This document shows, one piece after another, positions 1-5,346 of a stretch of 15,027 nt of DNA. A program made the translations under genes and the position numbers. Location: positions 1 through 15,027 of the forward strand of contig JAJTZC010000033.1 in NCBI GenBank assembly GCA_032906705.1. Reading direction: 5' to 3'. This DNA is from DASPPF01 sp032906705 (lineage in GTDB: Archaea > Thermoproteota > Nitrososphaeria > Nitrososphaerales > Gagatemarchaeaceae). Numbering within the stretch: the stretch's first letter is position 1; each line of letters begins with the position of its first letter. The notes beneath the pieces are model-generated. The model was given only the letters and a program-made list of their open reading frames with translations, was not told the origin of the DNA and did no database searches.

Positions 1-1
1 C

Positions 2-67
2 GTCATCAACATCAAAGTTACGACAAGCGTAGGAACCTTTGCACAAACTCAGCTCAAGGTGCCCTAG
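2..67 (+). CDS. 3' end of an unidentified gene (partial)
   Basis: Frame 2 is open from the window edge to a TAG at 65-67 and reads as 21 residues ending in TSVGTFAQTQLKVP. The alternation of polar and hydrophobic residues resembles a beta strand, as at the end of a secreted or beta-sandwich protein, but this is too short to name. A strong hairpin begins inside its last codons, which supports this being a real gene end. No function is proposed. Confidence 0.45.
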   Translation, partial: VINIKVTTSVGTFAQTQLKVP

Positions 68-101
68 CGCGCCGAAACCGCGCGAGGGTTCCCTATCTTT
101 T
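62..101 (+). terminator. Hairpin terminator at the end of the partial gene
   Basis: CCCT (62-65) pairs with AGGG (85-88) and GCGCG (67-71) with CGCGC (79-83), with one A/G mismatch between the two stems and a 7-base loop CCGAAAC. A pyrimidine-rich stretch with TTTT at 98-101 follows. The stem overlaps the stop codon of the partial gene. The hairpin plus T-rich tail is seen directly; its terminator function is inferred. Confidence 0.55.
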
Positions 102-168
102 CGTCTCCCATCCTCTGTTACAAACAACCCGCAGTACCATTTCGAATTTTGCGAAGCGACGCGCTCGC

Positions 169-178
169 CCATATATAG
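169..178 (+). promoter_or_regulatory. TATA box for the TFB-like regulator
   Basis: ATATATAG sits in otherwise GC-rich sequence, about 33 bases before the ATG at 208. Archaeal transcription starts about 25 bases after the box centre, which predicts a start near 199-201 and a 5' leader of under 10 bases. A purine-rich GGAG lies 13 bases upstream of the ATG, too far to be a good ribosome site on such a transcript. Confidence 0.6.
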
Positions 179-207
179 ACCGACCATCGAGCCGGAGTTG
201 GCTTGAC

Positions 208-714
208 ATGACCGACGGCCCTGACCGCGGGATCGCCGCCGAGGCCGAGAAGCTAATCAACGGTTGGAAGAGGAAAGAGCCCCTCCTCTCAGGCCATACC
301 CACAGAGTTCTTCTGGCCACGGCCTATTACATCAAGGCGGCCTCCCTCGGTCGAAGGACGTCACTGCTGGAGGCGGCTGCCCTGTTCGACGTCGATTACG
401 GTAGCGTGCAGAGGTGCTTCAGACGGATAGCCCCCCTCGTGGGCCTTGGCTCGCCTCCTTCCGTGAGGAGCACGGACTACAGGCAGACGTACGACATTTG
501 CGCTGAGATATTGACGAACCCCGGCGAGACCATCGGGAGGCTGATGAATAGGGTCCGCGCCACGCATCCCAAGCTAAAGGAATGCCTAGCCCTACTGGAG
601 GAGAAGGGGCTCCTCACCAAGAGGCTAGAAGGCGGGGCTGCACGCTATCTCCCCACGAGGAGAGGCCGGGAGTACTTGAAAGCGTATTCAAGGTTAAGGG
701 CTCTTCTCGACTGA
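208..714 (+). CDS. Small regulator: TFB-like cyclin fold plus winged helix
   Basis: A 168-residue soluble protein with two parts. Residues about 28-80 resemble one cyclin repeat of archaeal TFB: the Ala-rich ATAYYIKAASLGRR helix, then EAAALFDVDYGSVQRCFRRI, matching the pattern of the second TFB repeat encoded later in this window (AAAYVYLSS ... REVADFAEVTEVTVRNRCREI). Residues about 93-168 look like an archaeal winged helix of the COG3432/Sso10a kind: ICAEILTNPGETIGRLM, a recognition-helix region with LALLEEKGLL, and a wing ending RYLPTRRGREYL. There is no zinc ribbon or B-reader, so it cannot work as a full TFB. It probably binds DNA, perhaps as a regulator touching the TBP-promoter complex; this is inference. 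The ATG was chosen because a TATA box lies at the right distance. It stands alone, between a terminator and a new promoter. Confidence 0.65.
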   Translation: MTDGPDRGIAAEAEKLINGWKRKEPLLSGHTHRVLLATAYYIKAASLGRRTSLLEAAALFDVDYGSVQRCFRRIAPLVGLGSPPSVRSTDYRQTYDICAEILTNPGETIGRLMNRVRATHPKLKECLALLEEKGLLTKRLEGGAARYLPTRRGREYLKAYSRLRALLD

Positions 715-756
715 CAAGCGGAGGGAGCTCCGAGTTAGCGGTCTACAACTCTTTCA

Positions 757-785
757 CTTATAGGATTCACTTAAATAATTAATTG
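757..785 (+). promoter_or_regulatory. Strong AT-rich promoter with unclear product
   Basis: CTTATAGG at 757-764 and CTTAAATAATTAATTG at 770-785 form the clearest TATA-type block in the left part of the window. The second box predicts transcription starting near 795-800, exactly where a GGGCCCG run begins. What is transcribed is uncertain: a structured RNA, the small ORF up to 1088, or the membrane methyltransferase downstream. Confidence 0.5.
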
Positions 786-794
786 CATCCCTCC

Positions 795-876
795 GGGCCC
801 GCTGAATGCAATACAGGAAATAGAATCAGTCTCTTGGTTCGTGAGGAGCCCAAGTTCGAATCCTTTCCGGCCCCCA
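795..876 (+). ncRNA. Possible structured RNA with a tRNA-like end
   Basis: The predicted transcript start (795) coincides with GGGCCCG, which can pair 6 of 7 with CCGGCCC at 867-873. GTTCGAATC at 854-862 matches the tRNA T-loop consensus, and CCA follows at 874-876. An internal hairpin GAATCA/TGGTTC (824-829 with 835-840) has a 6-base loop. However, the T stem pairs badly (about 2 of 5), there is no normal D arm, and no 7-base anticodon loop. This is not a functional canonical tRNA; it may be a decayed tRNA, another RNA, or chance. Confidence 0.2.
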
Positions 877-1088
877 TCCTTCAGGACTTCATGCCACCCG
901 ACCTCGATCCATCGAGCACTAGAAGCCGGTTTGATGCGGAGCGAACTTGGAACGTTTTGGTAGTCAAGTCGAAGACTGAGTGGTGTTCCCTTCGGCGGCA
1001 GTTGTGGTCCCACACGACGGAACGGAAGGCTGCAATGCAAAGAGCTTATCTTCAATCACAAAGGAAAATCGACCGAGCTGTAGCTTGA
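834..1088 (+). CDS. Doubtful small ORF upstream of the methyltransferase
   Basis: This frame is open from TTG 783 to TGA 1088; the first start after the predicted transcript start is TTG at 834, giving 84 residues. Its stop TGA overlaps the likely TTG start of the next gene as TTGA, the same coupling style seen elsewhere here (ATGA, GTGA). The protein (containing FPAPILQDFMPPDLDPSS and a basic C-terminus) matches no family I know, and its third-position GC is not clearly above background. It competes with the structured-RNA reading of the same sequence. Apart from these two possibilities I see nothing else in 715-1084. Confidence 0.22.
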   Translation: MVREEPKFESFPAPILQDFMPPDLDPSSTRSRFDAERTWNVLVVKSKTEWCSLRRQLWSHTTERKAAMQRAYLQSQRKIDRAVA

Positions 1089-1624
1089 GTTCGGGTGGGG
1101 AAATCGGACGGAGGGTTCTTACCTTCTACCTTGTTCGCCTCGTCACTTTGGCAATGATCTTCGGTGGCGCATCCTTTCTCGATGAAATTCTTCACTTGAC
1201 AATCTTCGTTTATCCTGAAACTGTCCTCCTTGGCGTCGCGTTGATAGCCAGTACCAAGATTGTCGATTATCGATGTGTGAAAGCATTCTCCGCGAAGGGG
1301 CAAGGAACATTCTGGTACGCCAACGCGCCACGCAAGCTGGTAGACGAGGGGCCCTACGGGAAGGTGAGGAATCCACTCTACCTGACACTGTTCTTGGATA
1401 CTATCGCATTGTTCCTCGTCTTCGGTTCGCTGTCATATCCGGTACTCCTAGCAATCCCAGCACTTTGTATTCACTTCATTGTGGTCGCAAGAGAGGAACC
1501 ATCGCTCGAGGGAAAGTTTGGTTTGGCTTACCTGAAGTACAAGAAAGAAGTTCCGCGATGGATCCCGAGATTCTTCGCGCGTACCCGGGCATTCGGAGAG
1601 AGGTCACAGGAACAACCGGGATAA
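1085..1624 (+). CDS. ICMT/PEMT-family membrane methyltransferase
   Basis: An integral membrane protein of about 179 residues related to isoprenylcysteine carboxyl methyltransferases and phospholipid N-methyltransferases, which use S-adenosylmethionine. The family C-terminal signature is present: GPYGKVRNPLYLTLFL (normally GxYxxxRHPxY, here with Asn for the usual His), then a two-helix hairpin, then EEPSLEGKFGLAYLKYKKEVPRWIP, matching EExxLxxxFGxxYxxYxxxVPR. About four membrane helices are visible: residues 12-32, one in the 40s-60s, and two flanking the FGSLSY turn. The frame could begin at GTG 980, but that adds 35 residues unlike the family; TTG 1085 directly precedes the first helix and overlaps an upstream stop as TTGA. 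The substrate is unknown; family members act on lipids or on small molecules. Sequence looks less GC-rich than the core genes to the right. Confidence 0.75.
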   Translation: MSSGGEIGRRVLTFYLVRLVTLAMIFGGASFLDEILHLTIFVYPETVLLGVALIASTKIVDYRCVKAFSAKGQGTFWYANAPRKLVDEGPYGKVRNPLYLTLFLDTIALFLVFGSLSYPVLLAIPALCIHFIVVAREEPSLEGKFGLAYLKYKKEVPRWIPRFFARTRAFGERSQEQPG

Positions 1625-1668
1625 CCACCGAGCTGAACGCGCTGGTGCTCCCACTCTGGTCAGGCTTT

Positions 1669-1714
1669 CTGCAGACGGATGCTGAGTTCGGCGGGGGCCG
1701 AACCGCCGCCCTGA
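1669..1714 (-). pseudogene. Relic resembling an internal piece of smc
   Basis: On the minus strand these 46 bases match smc 6222-6267 at 38 of 46 positions. Translated they give QGGGSAPAELSIRLQ against QGGGSAPTELSVRLQ (SMC residues 293-307). Six of the eight differences fall at third codon positions, the pattern left by protein selection rather than by recent copying. Similarity stops at both edges, and the frame ends after two more codons (TGA at 1660-1662). It looks like a scrap of a diverged SMC-type gene. The surrounding gap 1625-1883 holds no recognised gene; a GC hairpin (CGGCGG 1689-1694 with CCGCCG 1703-1708) lies inside the relic. Confidence 0.5.
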
Positions 1715-1871
1715 GCAGTGCCACCGATTGCACGGTATTGCCCGAGGCATTTCGACCTTCTGGCGCCGCGGTTCTGCGTGCCCGAAGCCAATGCAGCGAA
1801 CCTAGTCGTGACCCTGGGCCACAACCCTGATCCTGAACCCTCTCCAGCATACAACCAAAGCGCTGGGTCTG

Positions 1872-1881
1872 TTCTTAATTA
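1872..1881 (+). promoter_or_regulatory. Weak TATA-like box before the acetyltransferase
   Basis: TTCTTAATTA is the only AT-rich block before the GNAT gene. It predicts transcription from about 1903, downstream of GTG 1884 but almost exactly at an in-frame TTG at 1905, so it bears on start choice. Confidence 0.3.
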
Positions 1882-1883
1882 CC

Positions 1884-2396
1884 GTGACATCCAAAGTCCG
1901 CAGGTTGGCGGACCGCTGGAAGATTCGTGCGGCGAGGAGGTCTGATTCCTCCGCCTTCCTCAGTCTCGTCACCGCACTGGCAAAGTTCGAGCATTTGGAG
2001 CCGCCGCATCGGGAAGCCAGACGTCGGATGATTGCCGACATCTTCGAAAAGAGGAAACTGCACCTCAACGTGGCCGAGTCTGGAAGGAGAATCGTGGGAT
2101 ACGCACTTTACTTCTACACCTACTCTTCGTTTCTCGCGAGGCCTACGCTCTACGTCGAGGACCTACTTGTTCTGGAGGATTTCCGACGCAGTGGAATCGG
2201 TAGGGCTCTTTTCCTCAGGTGTGCTTCGGAGGCAGTGGAGCGACGTTGCGGCCGGCTCGAGTTCTCCGTCCTGACTTGGAACGCCCGGGCCATCCGTTTC
2301 TACGAGATGCTCGGTGCCCGAAGGATGGAAGACTGGGCTCTCTTCAGACTGGATTCAAAGGCTCTGAAGAAACTCGTGAATGGCGCGAGTCGCTAG
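1884..2396 (+). CDS. GNAT acetyltransferase, spermidine/spermine type
   Basis: A 170-residue acyl-CoA-dependent N-acetyltransferase. In order: KIRAARRSDSSAFLSL (first strand and helix), LAKFEHLEPP (the family's LAxFExL), VGYALYFYTYSSFLARPTLYVEDLLV (motifs D and start of A), the CoA loop RRSGIGRALF (consensus R/QxxGxG/A, residues about 106-115), and RLEFSVLTWNARAIRFYEMLGAR (motif B, with Asn and Tyr of the active-site region). The pattern YxxYSSFLxRPxxYxEDLxV is typical of the SSAT/diamine acetyltransferase branch, so polyamines or other small amines are likely substrates; amino-acid or thialysine acetylation is possible. Start is uncertain: GTG 1884 has no ribosome site, and TTG 1905 (163 residues) fits the promoter better. 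It stands alone after the relic-bearing gap. Confidence 0.8.
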   Translation: MTSKVRRLADRWKIRAARRSDSSAFLSLVTALAKFEHLEPPHREARRRMIADIFEKRKLHLNVAESGRRIVGYALYFYTYSSFLARPTLYVEDLLVLEDFRRSGIGRALFLRCASEAVERRCGRLEFSVLTWNARAIRFYEMLGARRMEDWALFRLDSKALKKLVNGASR

Positions 2397-2442
2397 ACTT
2401 GCAGCACCCGTTCCTACCGTGGTCAGGCGATGCGCTTTCTCT

Positions 2443-2481
2443 GTAGATATATAGAGATATTAGAGGTTATATTGATATATC
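2443..2481 (+). promoter_or_regulatory. Tandem TATA boxes before the membrane protein gene
   Basis: Two identical GATATAT heptamers (2446-2452 and 2474-2480), 28 bases apart, lie in a 40-base AT-rich tract. The second is 24-30 bases before ATG 2504, predicting a leaderless start; the first would give a leader of about 25 bases. The rest of 2397-2503 shows no gene and no clear terminator. Confidence 0.6.
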
Positions 2482-2503
2482 GTTCCCACCACCGACTGGG
2501 AAG

Positions 2504-3286
2504 ATGGCTACCTCATTATTGGGGAGCTCCTCGGTTGCAACCAAGGTCAGCATAATCGCGATTACCGCAGTGCTCTATGCCGTTGGGAAGGCGGCCACCG
2601 CTTTCATCCCGACGCCCTGGGGGGTGGGTCAACTGCTCGTCGGAGTATTCCTCCCCGTCTTCTTCGCCGTCGTCTCTGAGACTCTGCCTGTTGCGATAGG
2701 CGCCGGGCTCGGCACTTTCATCGGGGACACCCTGGTTCTAGCTCCATTGGGGCTGACGACTCCGATACTCAGTCTCGTTGCCGGAGTCCCTGCGAACTTC
2801 GTGGGAATCCTTCTTCTCGGCTGGTTCGTGAAAAAGTACCGCTCATGGGCTGCCTTCGTCGCCGCCACGATCTCGTTCGTTACGCTGGGCAACCTTATCG
2901 CCGCTGTCGCCGTCGTGCTCTTCCTCAGCCTCCCGACAGCCCTGATCTTAGGGCTCACCGTCTTCTGGAACACCACCTCAATCCCGGCAATACTAGTGGC
3001 GGTGCCCATCTTGATCAGGGCTGCGAGGCCGCTCTTTGGACGATCGAGGATACTTTCAAACGACCCGGCATGGGACGTGGCTGACAGGTCGAAGCAGACC
3101 GCATTGGCGCTAGCATTCGGCGTACTCTTCCTCACCCTCGGGATCATCTTCTTTATCGCAGCCCCTCCAAACACAATTGCAACTTGGCCGGGCCTGTCCA
3201 GCTACTTCGTGCTGGCTGCGGCAATCGTCATCATTTTCGCGCCAATCACAAGCGTGGTCGCGGGAACAAGACTTCGGGCGAGGTAG
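2504..3286 (+). CDS. ECF transporter S-component-like membrane protein
   Basis: A 260-residue hydrophobic protein with about seven or eight membrane helices (roughly residues 12-35, 41-60, 62-82, 87-108, 115-140, 142-170, 203-222, 232-255). The first two thirds resemble substrate-binding S components of energy-coupling-factor vitamin transporters: a conserved helix with AVLYAVGKAATAFIPTPWG, then GVGQLLVGVFLPVFFA, then ALGA-type small-residue packing, as in archaeal proteins annotated ECF S component/QueT-like. It is longer than the usual 180-200 residues because of an added C-terminal two-helix extension after a charged loop (SNDPAWDVADRSK). The kinase gene starts one base after its TAG, so the two are co-translated. 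Pairing with pantoate kinase hints at uptake of pantoate, pantothenate or a related precursor. No ECF ATPase or T component is in the window. Substrate assignment is inference. Confidence 0.5.
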   Translation: MATSLLGSSSVATKVSIIAITAVLYAVGKAATAFIPTPWGVGQLLVGVFLPVFFAVVSETLPVAIGAGLGTFIGDTLVLAPLGLTTPILSLVAGVPANFVGILLLGWFVKKYRSWAAFVAATISFVTLGNLIAAVAVVLFLSLPTALILGLTVFWNTTSIPAILVAVPILIRAARPLFGRSRILSNDPAWDVADRSKQTALALAFGVLFLTLGIIFFIAAPPNTIATWPGLSSYFVLAAAIVIIFAPITSVVAGTRLRAR

Positions 3287-3287
3287 C

Positions 3288-4259
3288 GTGAGGGTCAGGG
3301 TCGCGAAGGCGTTCGCACCCGCAACAATAACGAACTTCTTTGCTGTTCACTACGACAAAGGAATGGACGACCTTCTCCATGCAGGCGCTACAGGAGGAGG
3401 CTATATCCTGTCGCAAGGTGCTGTTTCAAAGGTCACTGCCGATGGCGCCCGTGACAAGACGTCGATTGATATCGCTGTGAACGGCGACCCCCATTATGAT
3501 GCCCGGACCACAAGGTCCGCACTCGGTTTCCTCCTGAAGCACACGGGCATGACCGTGAATCTGACAGTCGAACAGCAGGTGGACGTCCCGATTGGTTTCG
3601 GATTCGGGGCGAGTGCCGCCTCGGCTCTTTCCGCCGTTAGTGCAGCATCAGCTGCCCTTGGCCTTCAGTTGCAGAAGGAACAGGTCGCGTTCTTCGCGCA
3701 CGAGGCAGAGATCCTCCAGCAGACTGGACTAGGGACCGTCTCCGCTGCCTACGACGGCATCGGGGCCGGTGTCGTATACGAACCTGGTGCGCCAGGAGTT
3801 GCGAAATTCATGAACGTCGATGTTCCCCGAGGGGTCAGGATTGTCACCGCAGCCCTGTCTCCCTTGAGGTTGCGCGGGTTGCTCTCTTCCCAGAAGAAGG
3901 TCTCGATGCTCAGCAGGCTCGGGACCGAAGCGTTGGGTAGAGTCATGCGCGAACCGACACTCGACAGAATGGCGAAGGAGGGACAGTGGTTCACAAGGAA
4001 GCTTGGCATGATGACGTCTGACGTTCGCTCTTTGGTCCGCGTCGCGTTGTCAGCTGGCGCGAACTACGCGAGTCAGAACATGGTCGGGCAGGCAATCCAC
4101 GCAATCGTCCCGACAAGGCAGGTGCCCGCCGTTGTCACAGCGCTCAGAGCCTCGGCTCTGCTGCCGCGAGTAGACGTGTTTGACATTGGTTCGGAGAGGG
4201 CCGGCGTGATCTCAGTCGCGGAGCTCCGCTACCCCACCGTAAGAAGTTCCCTGGAGTAG
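3288..4259 (+). CDS. Pantoate kinase (archaeal CoA pathway, GHMP family)
   Basis: A 323-residue cytosolic kinase that phosphorylates pantoate to 4-phosphopantoate, which phosphopantothenate synthetase then joins to beta-alanine in archaeal CoA synthesis. The N-terminus VAKAFAPATITNFFAVHYDK followed by HAGATGGGYILSQGA matches the COG1829 pattern (AFxPxxITxFF ... GAxGxGxxL). The GHMP ATP-binding loop is PIGFGFGASAASALS, residues 101-115. A Gln-Thr-Gly-Leu-Gly-Thr stretch (QQTGLGTV) and the C-terminal FDIGSERAGV complete the family outline. GTG 3288 is one base after the upstream stop and has a purine-rich GCGAGG just before it; the longer open frame to 3177 only shadows the membrane protein gene. 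Its last 31 bases overlap the 3' end of the convergent peptidase gene. Confidence 0.88.
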   Translation: MRVRVAKAFAPATITNFFAVHYDKGMDDLLHAGATGGGYILSQGAVSKVTADGARDKTSIDIAVNGDPHYDARTTRSALGFLLKHTGMTVNLTVEQQVDVPIGFGFGASAASALSAVSAASAALGLQLQKEQVAFFAHEAEILQQTGLGTVSAAYDGIGAGVVYEPGAPGVAKFMNVDVPRGVRIVTAALSPLRLRGLLSSQKKVSMLSRLGTEALGRVMREPTLDRMAKEGQWFTRKLGMMTSDVRSLVRVALSAGANYASQNMVGQAIHAIVPTRQVPAVVTALRASALLPRVDVFDIGSERAGVISVAELRYPTVRSSLE

Positions 4260-5296
4260 CGCGTCAGGCAAACAGGTTTCCTGCCTGCGACAACCGTGTC
4301 TTCTATCCTGATGCCGTACTTGCCCGGGAAGTAGATTCCCGGCTCGTCAGTGACCACTTGGTTTGCCCTTAGGGGCGCTTTGTTCACCCTGCTGATACTC
4401 GGCAACTCATGTATGTCGATACCCACTCCGTGGCCAACCCCGTGGTTCAGGAACCTGTCCATACCATGGCGCCTCAATGCCTGCAGAGCCGCTTCGCTCA
4501 CGTCACAACATCTGGTCCCTTCTGTCATCATCTCCAGGGCGGCCTCCTGCGCTTCAAGGACTGCTCGGTAGCGCTCTCTCATCTCGCCTGTGGCAGTCTC
4601 AATGGCGAATGTCCTCGTTTCATCAGAGTTGTACCCCTGGTACCTGAAGAAGATATCGGCGACCACGAAATCCCCTCGTTTCATCCTCCTTCCGCTCAGC
4701 TCCCCGTGCGGAAGGGCGCCATTCGGCCCCGAAGCAATGATAGTGGGGCTCAGGGCTGAATCTGACCCTGATGGAGTGAGCCCGCGGGCAGTGGCCAACT
4801 TCATCACCTCTCCTGCGACGTCCCTTTCGCTTCTGCCTGCCTTTATCTCCCTCTCAAGGGCACTGAAGATCCTGTCCTGAGCCGCCGAGGCTTTCTTGAT
4901 ACGAGAGATTTCGACTTCGTCCTTCACGCTTCTCGCTTCAAGGAAAGTTTCCGGCCTGCATTCGAGTCCCTTCGCTCCCCGGAATGAACCGTCGTCGTCG
5001 ACCAGCGTCTTGGCCCCCTTCAGCAGCTTCAGCACTGCCGCGGGCATGTCAGCCCAAGTCTTTACCTCCATCACTTCCACCTCATTGCCGGTCTTCTTGG
5101 CCCTGTCCACTTCGAGCGGGCTCGTCACTATCACAGTCCTGTCCGTGTGCACTATCGCCACCCCGCCTCCCCAGAAATCTGTCAGGTAGAACACATTGCC
5201 TGGCTTTGCGGCGACGACCTGCCTGCCTCCAGCGGCGGAGAGCAGTCTCTTCCGCCTGTTTCGAAATTGACTCAAACTTTCATCACTCCGAACCAA
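4229..5296 (-). CDS. pepQ: M24 Xaa-Pro dipeptidase/aminopeptidase
   Basis: A cytosolic metallopeptidase of about 355 residues that cleaves the bond before proline, recycling proline peptides. It has an N-terminal creatinase-like domain (KPGNVFYLTDFWGGG, residues 31-45) and a C-terminal pita-bread domain. All five metal ligands of the family are visible: D214 (VVADIFF), D225 (YNSDETRTF), H289 (HGVGHGVG), E318 (TDEPGIYFPG) and E332 (RIEDTVV); H197 in LPHGELS also fits. The family's usual Gly after the first Asp region is replaced by Phe-Phe, a minor oddity. The start is uncertain: TTG 5296 gives the full frame, but the TATA-like AATATAAG at 5300-5307 lies too close to it and would suit TTG 5275 better. 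The gene is divergent from smc and convergent on pantoate kinase. The gene symbol is by family resemblance only. Confidence 0.85.
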   Translation of the reverse strand: MVRSDESLSQFRNRRKRLLSAAGGRQVVAAKPGNVFYLTDFWGGGVAIVHTDRTVIVTSPLEVDRAKKTGNEVEVMEVKTWADMPAAVLKLLKGAKTLVDDDGSFRGAKGLECRPETFLEARSVKDEVEISRIKKASAAQDRIFSALEREIKAGRSERDVAGEVMKLATARGLTPSGSDSALSPTIIASGPNGALPHGELSGRRMKRGDFVVADIFFRYQGYNSDETRTFAIETATGEMRERYRAVLEAQEAALEMMTEGTRCCDVSEAALQALRRHGMDRFLNHGVGHGVGIDIHELPSISRVNKAPLRANQVVTDEPGIYFPGKYGIRIEDTVVAGRKPVCLTRYSRELLTVG

Positions 5297-5298
5297 GC

Positions 5299-5314
5299 GC
5301 TTATATTGCTTAAC
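5299..5314. promoter_or_regulatory. Shared promoter between peptidase and smc
   Basis: GCTTATATTGCTTAA is the only AT-rich block in the 50-base divergent gap. Read on the plus strand, it predicts smc transcription from about 5330, leaving a leader of about 17 bases that holds AGAGGAAG before GTG 5347. Read on the minus strand, it predicts a start near 5278-5287 for the peptidase. Two separate transcripts from one short element would make them compete. Confidence 0.5.
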
Positions 5315-5346
5315 CGAGCCGTCCTCAAGAAGAGGAAGCTCGTGCA

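Noticed and set aside
795..879. A complete canonical tRNA gene
   Set aside because: Although a T-loop nonamer and near-pairing ends exist, the T stem pairs at about 2 of 5 positions, there is no D arm with T8/A9, and the central hairpin has a 6-base loop, not a 7-base anticodon loop.
1718..1945. Plus-strand frame with HFDLLAPRF, resembling the start of a SAM methyltransferase
   Set aside because: Only a few residues fit, no SAM-binding GxGxG follows, and the frame runs into the GNAT gene in another phase.
1929..1955. GGAGG/CCTCC hairpin as a terminator or regulatory RNA element
   Set aside because: It lies inside the GNAT coding region at the first conserved strand-helix and has no T-run; coding constraint is enough to explain it.
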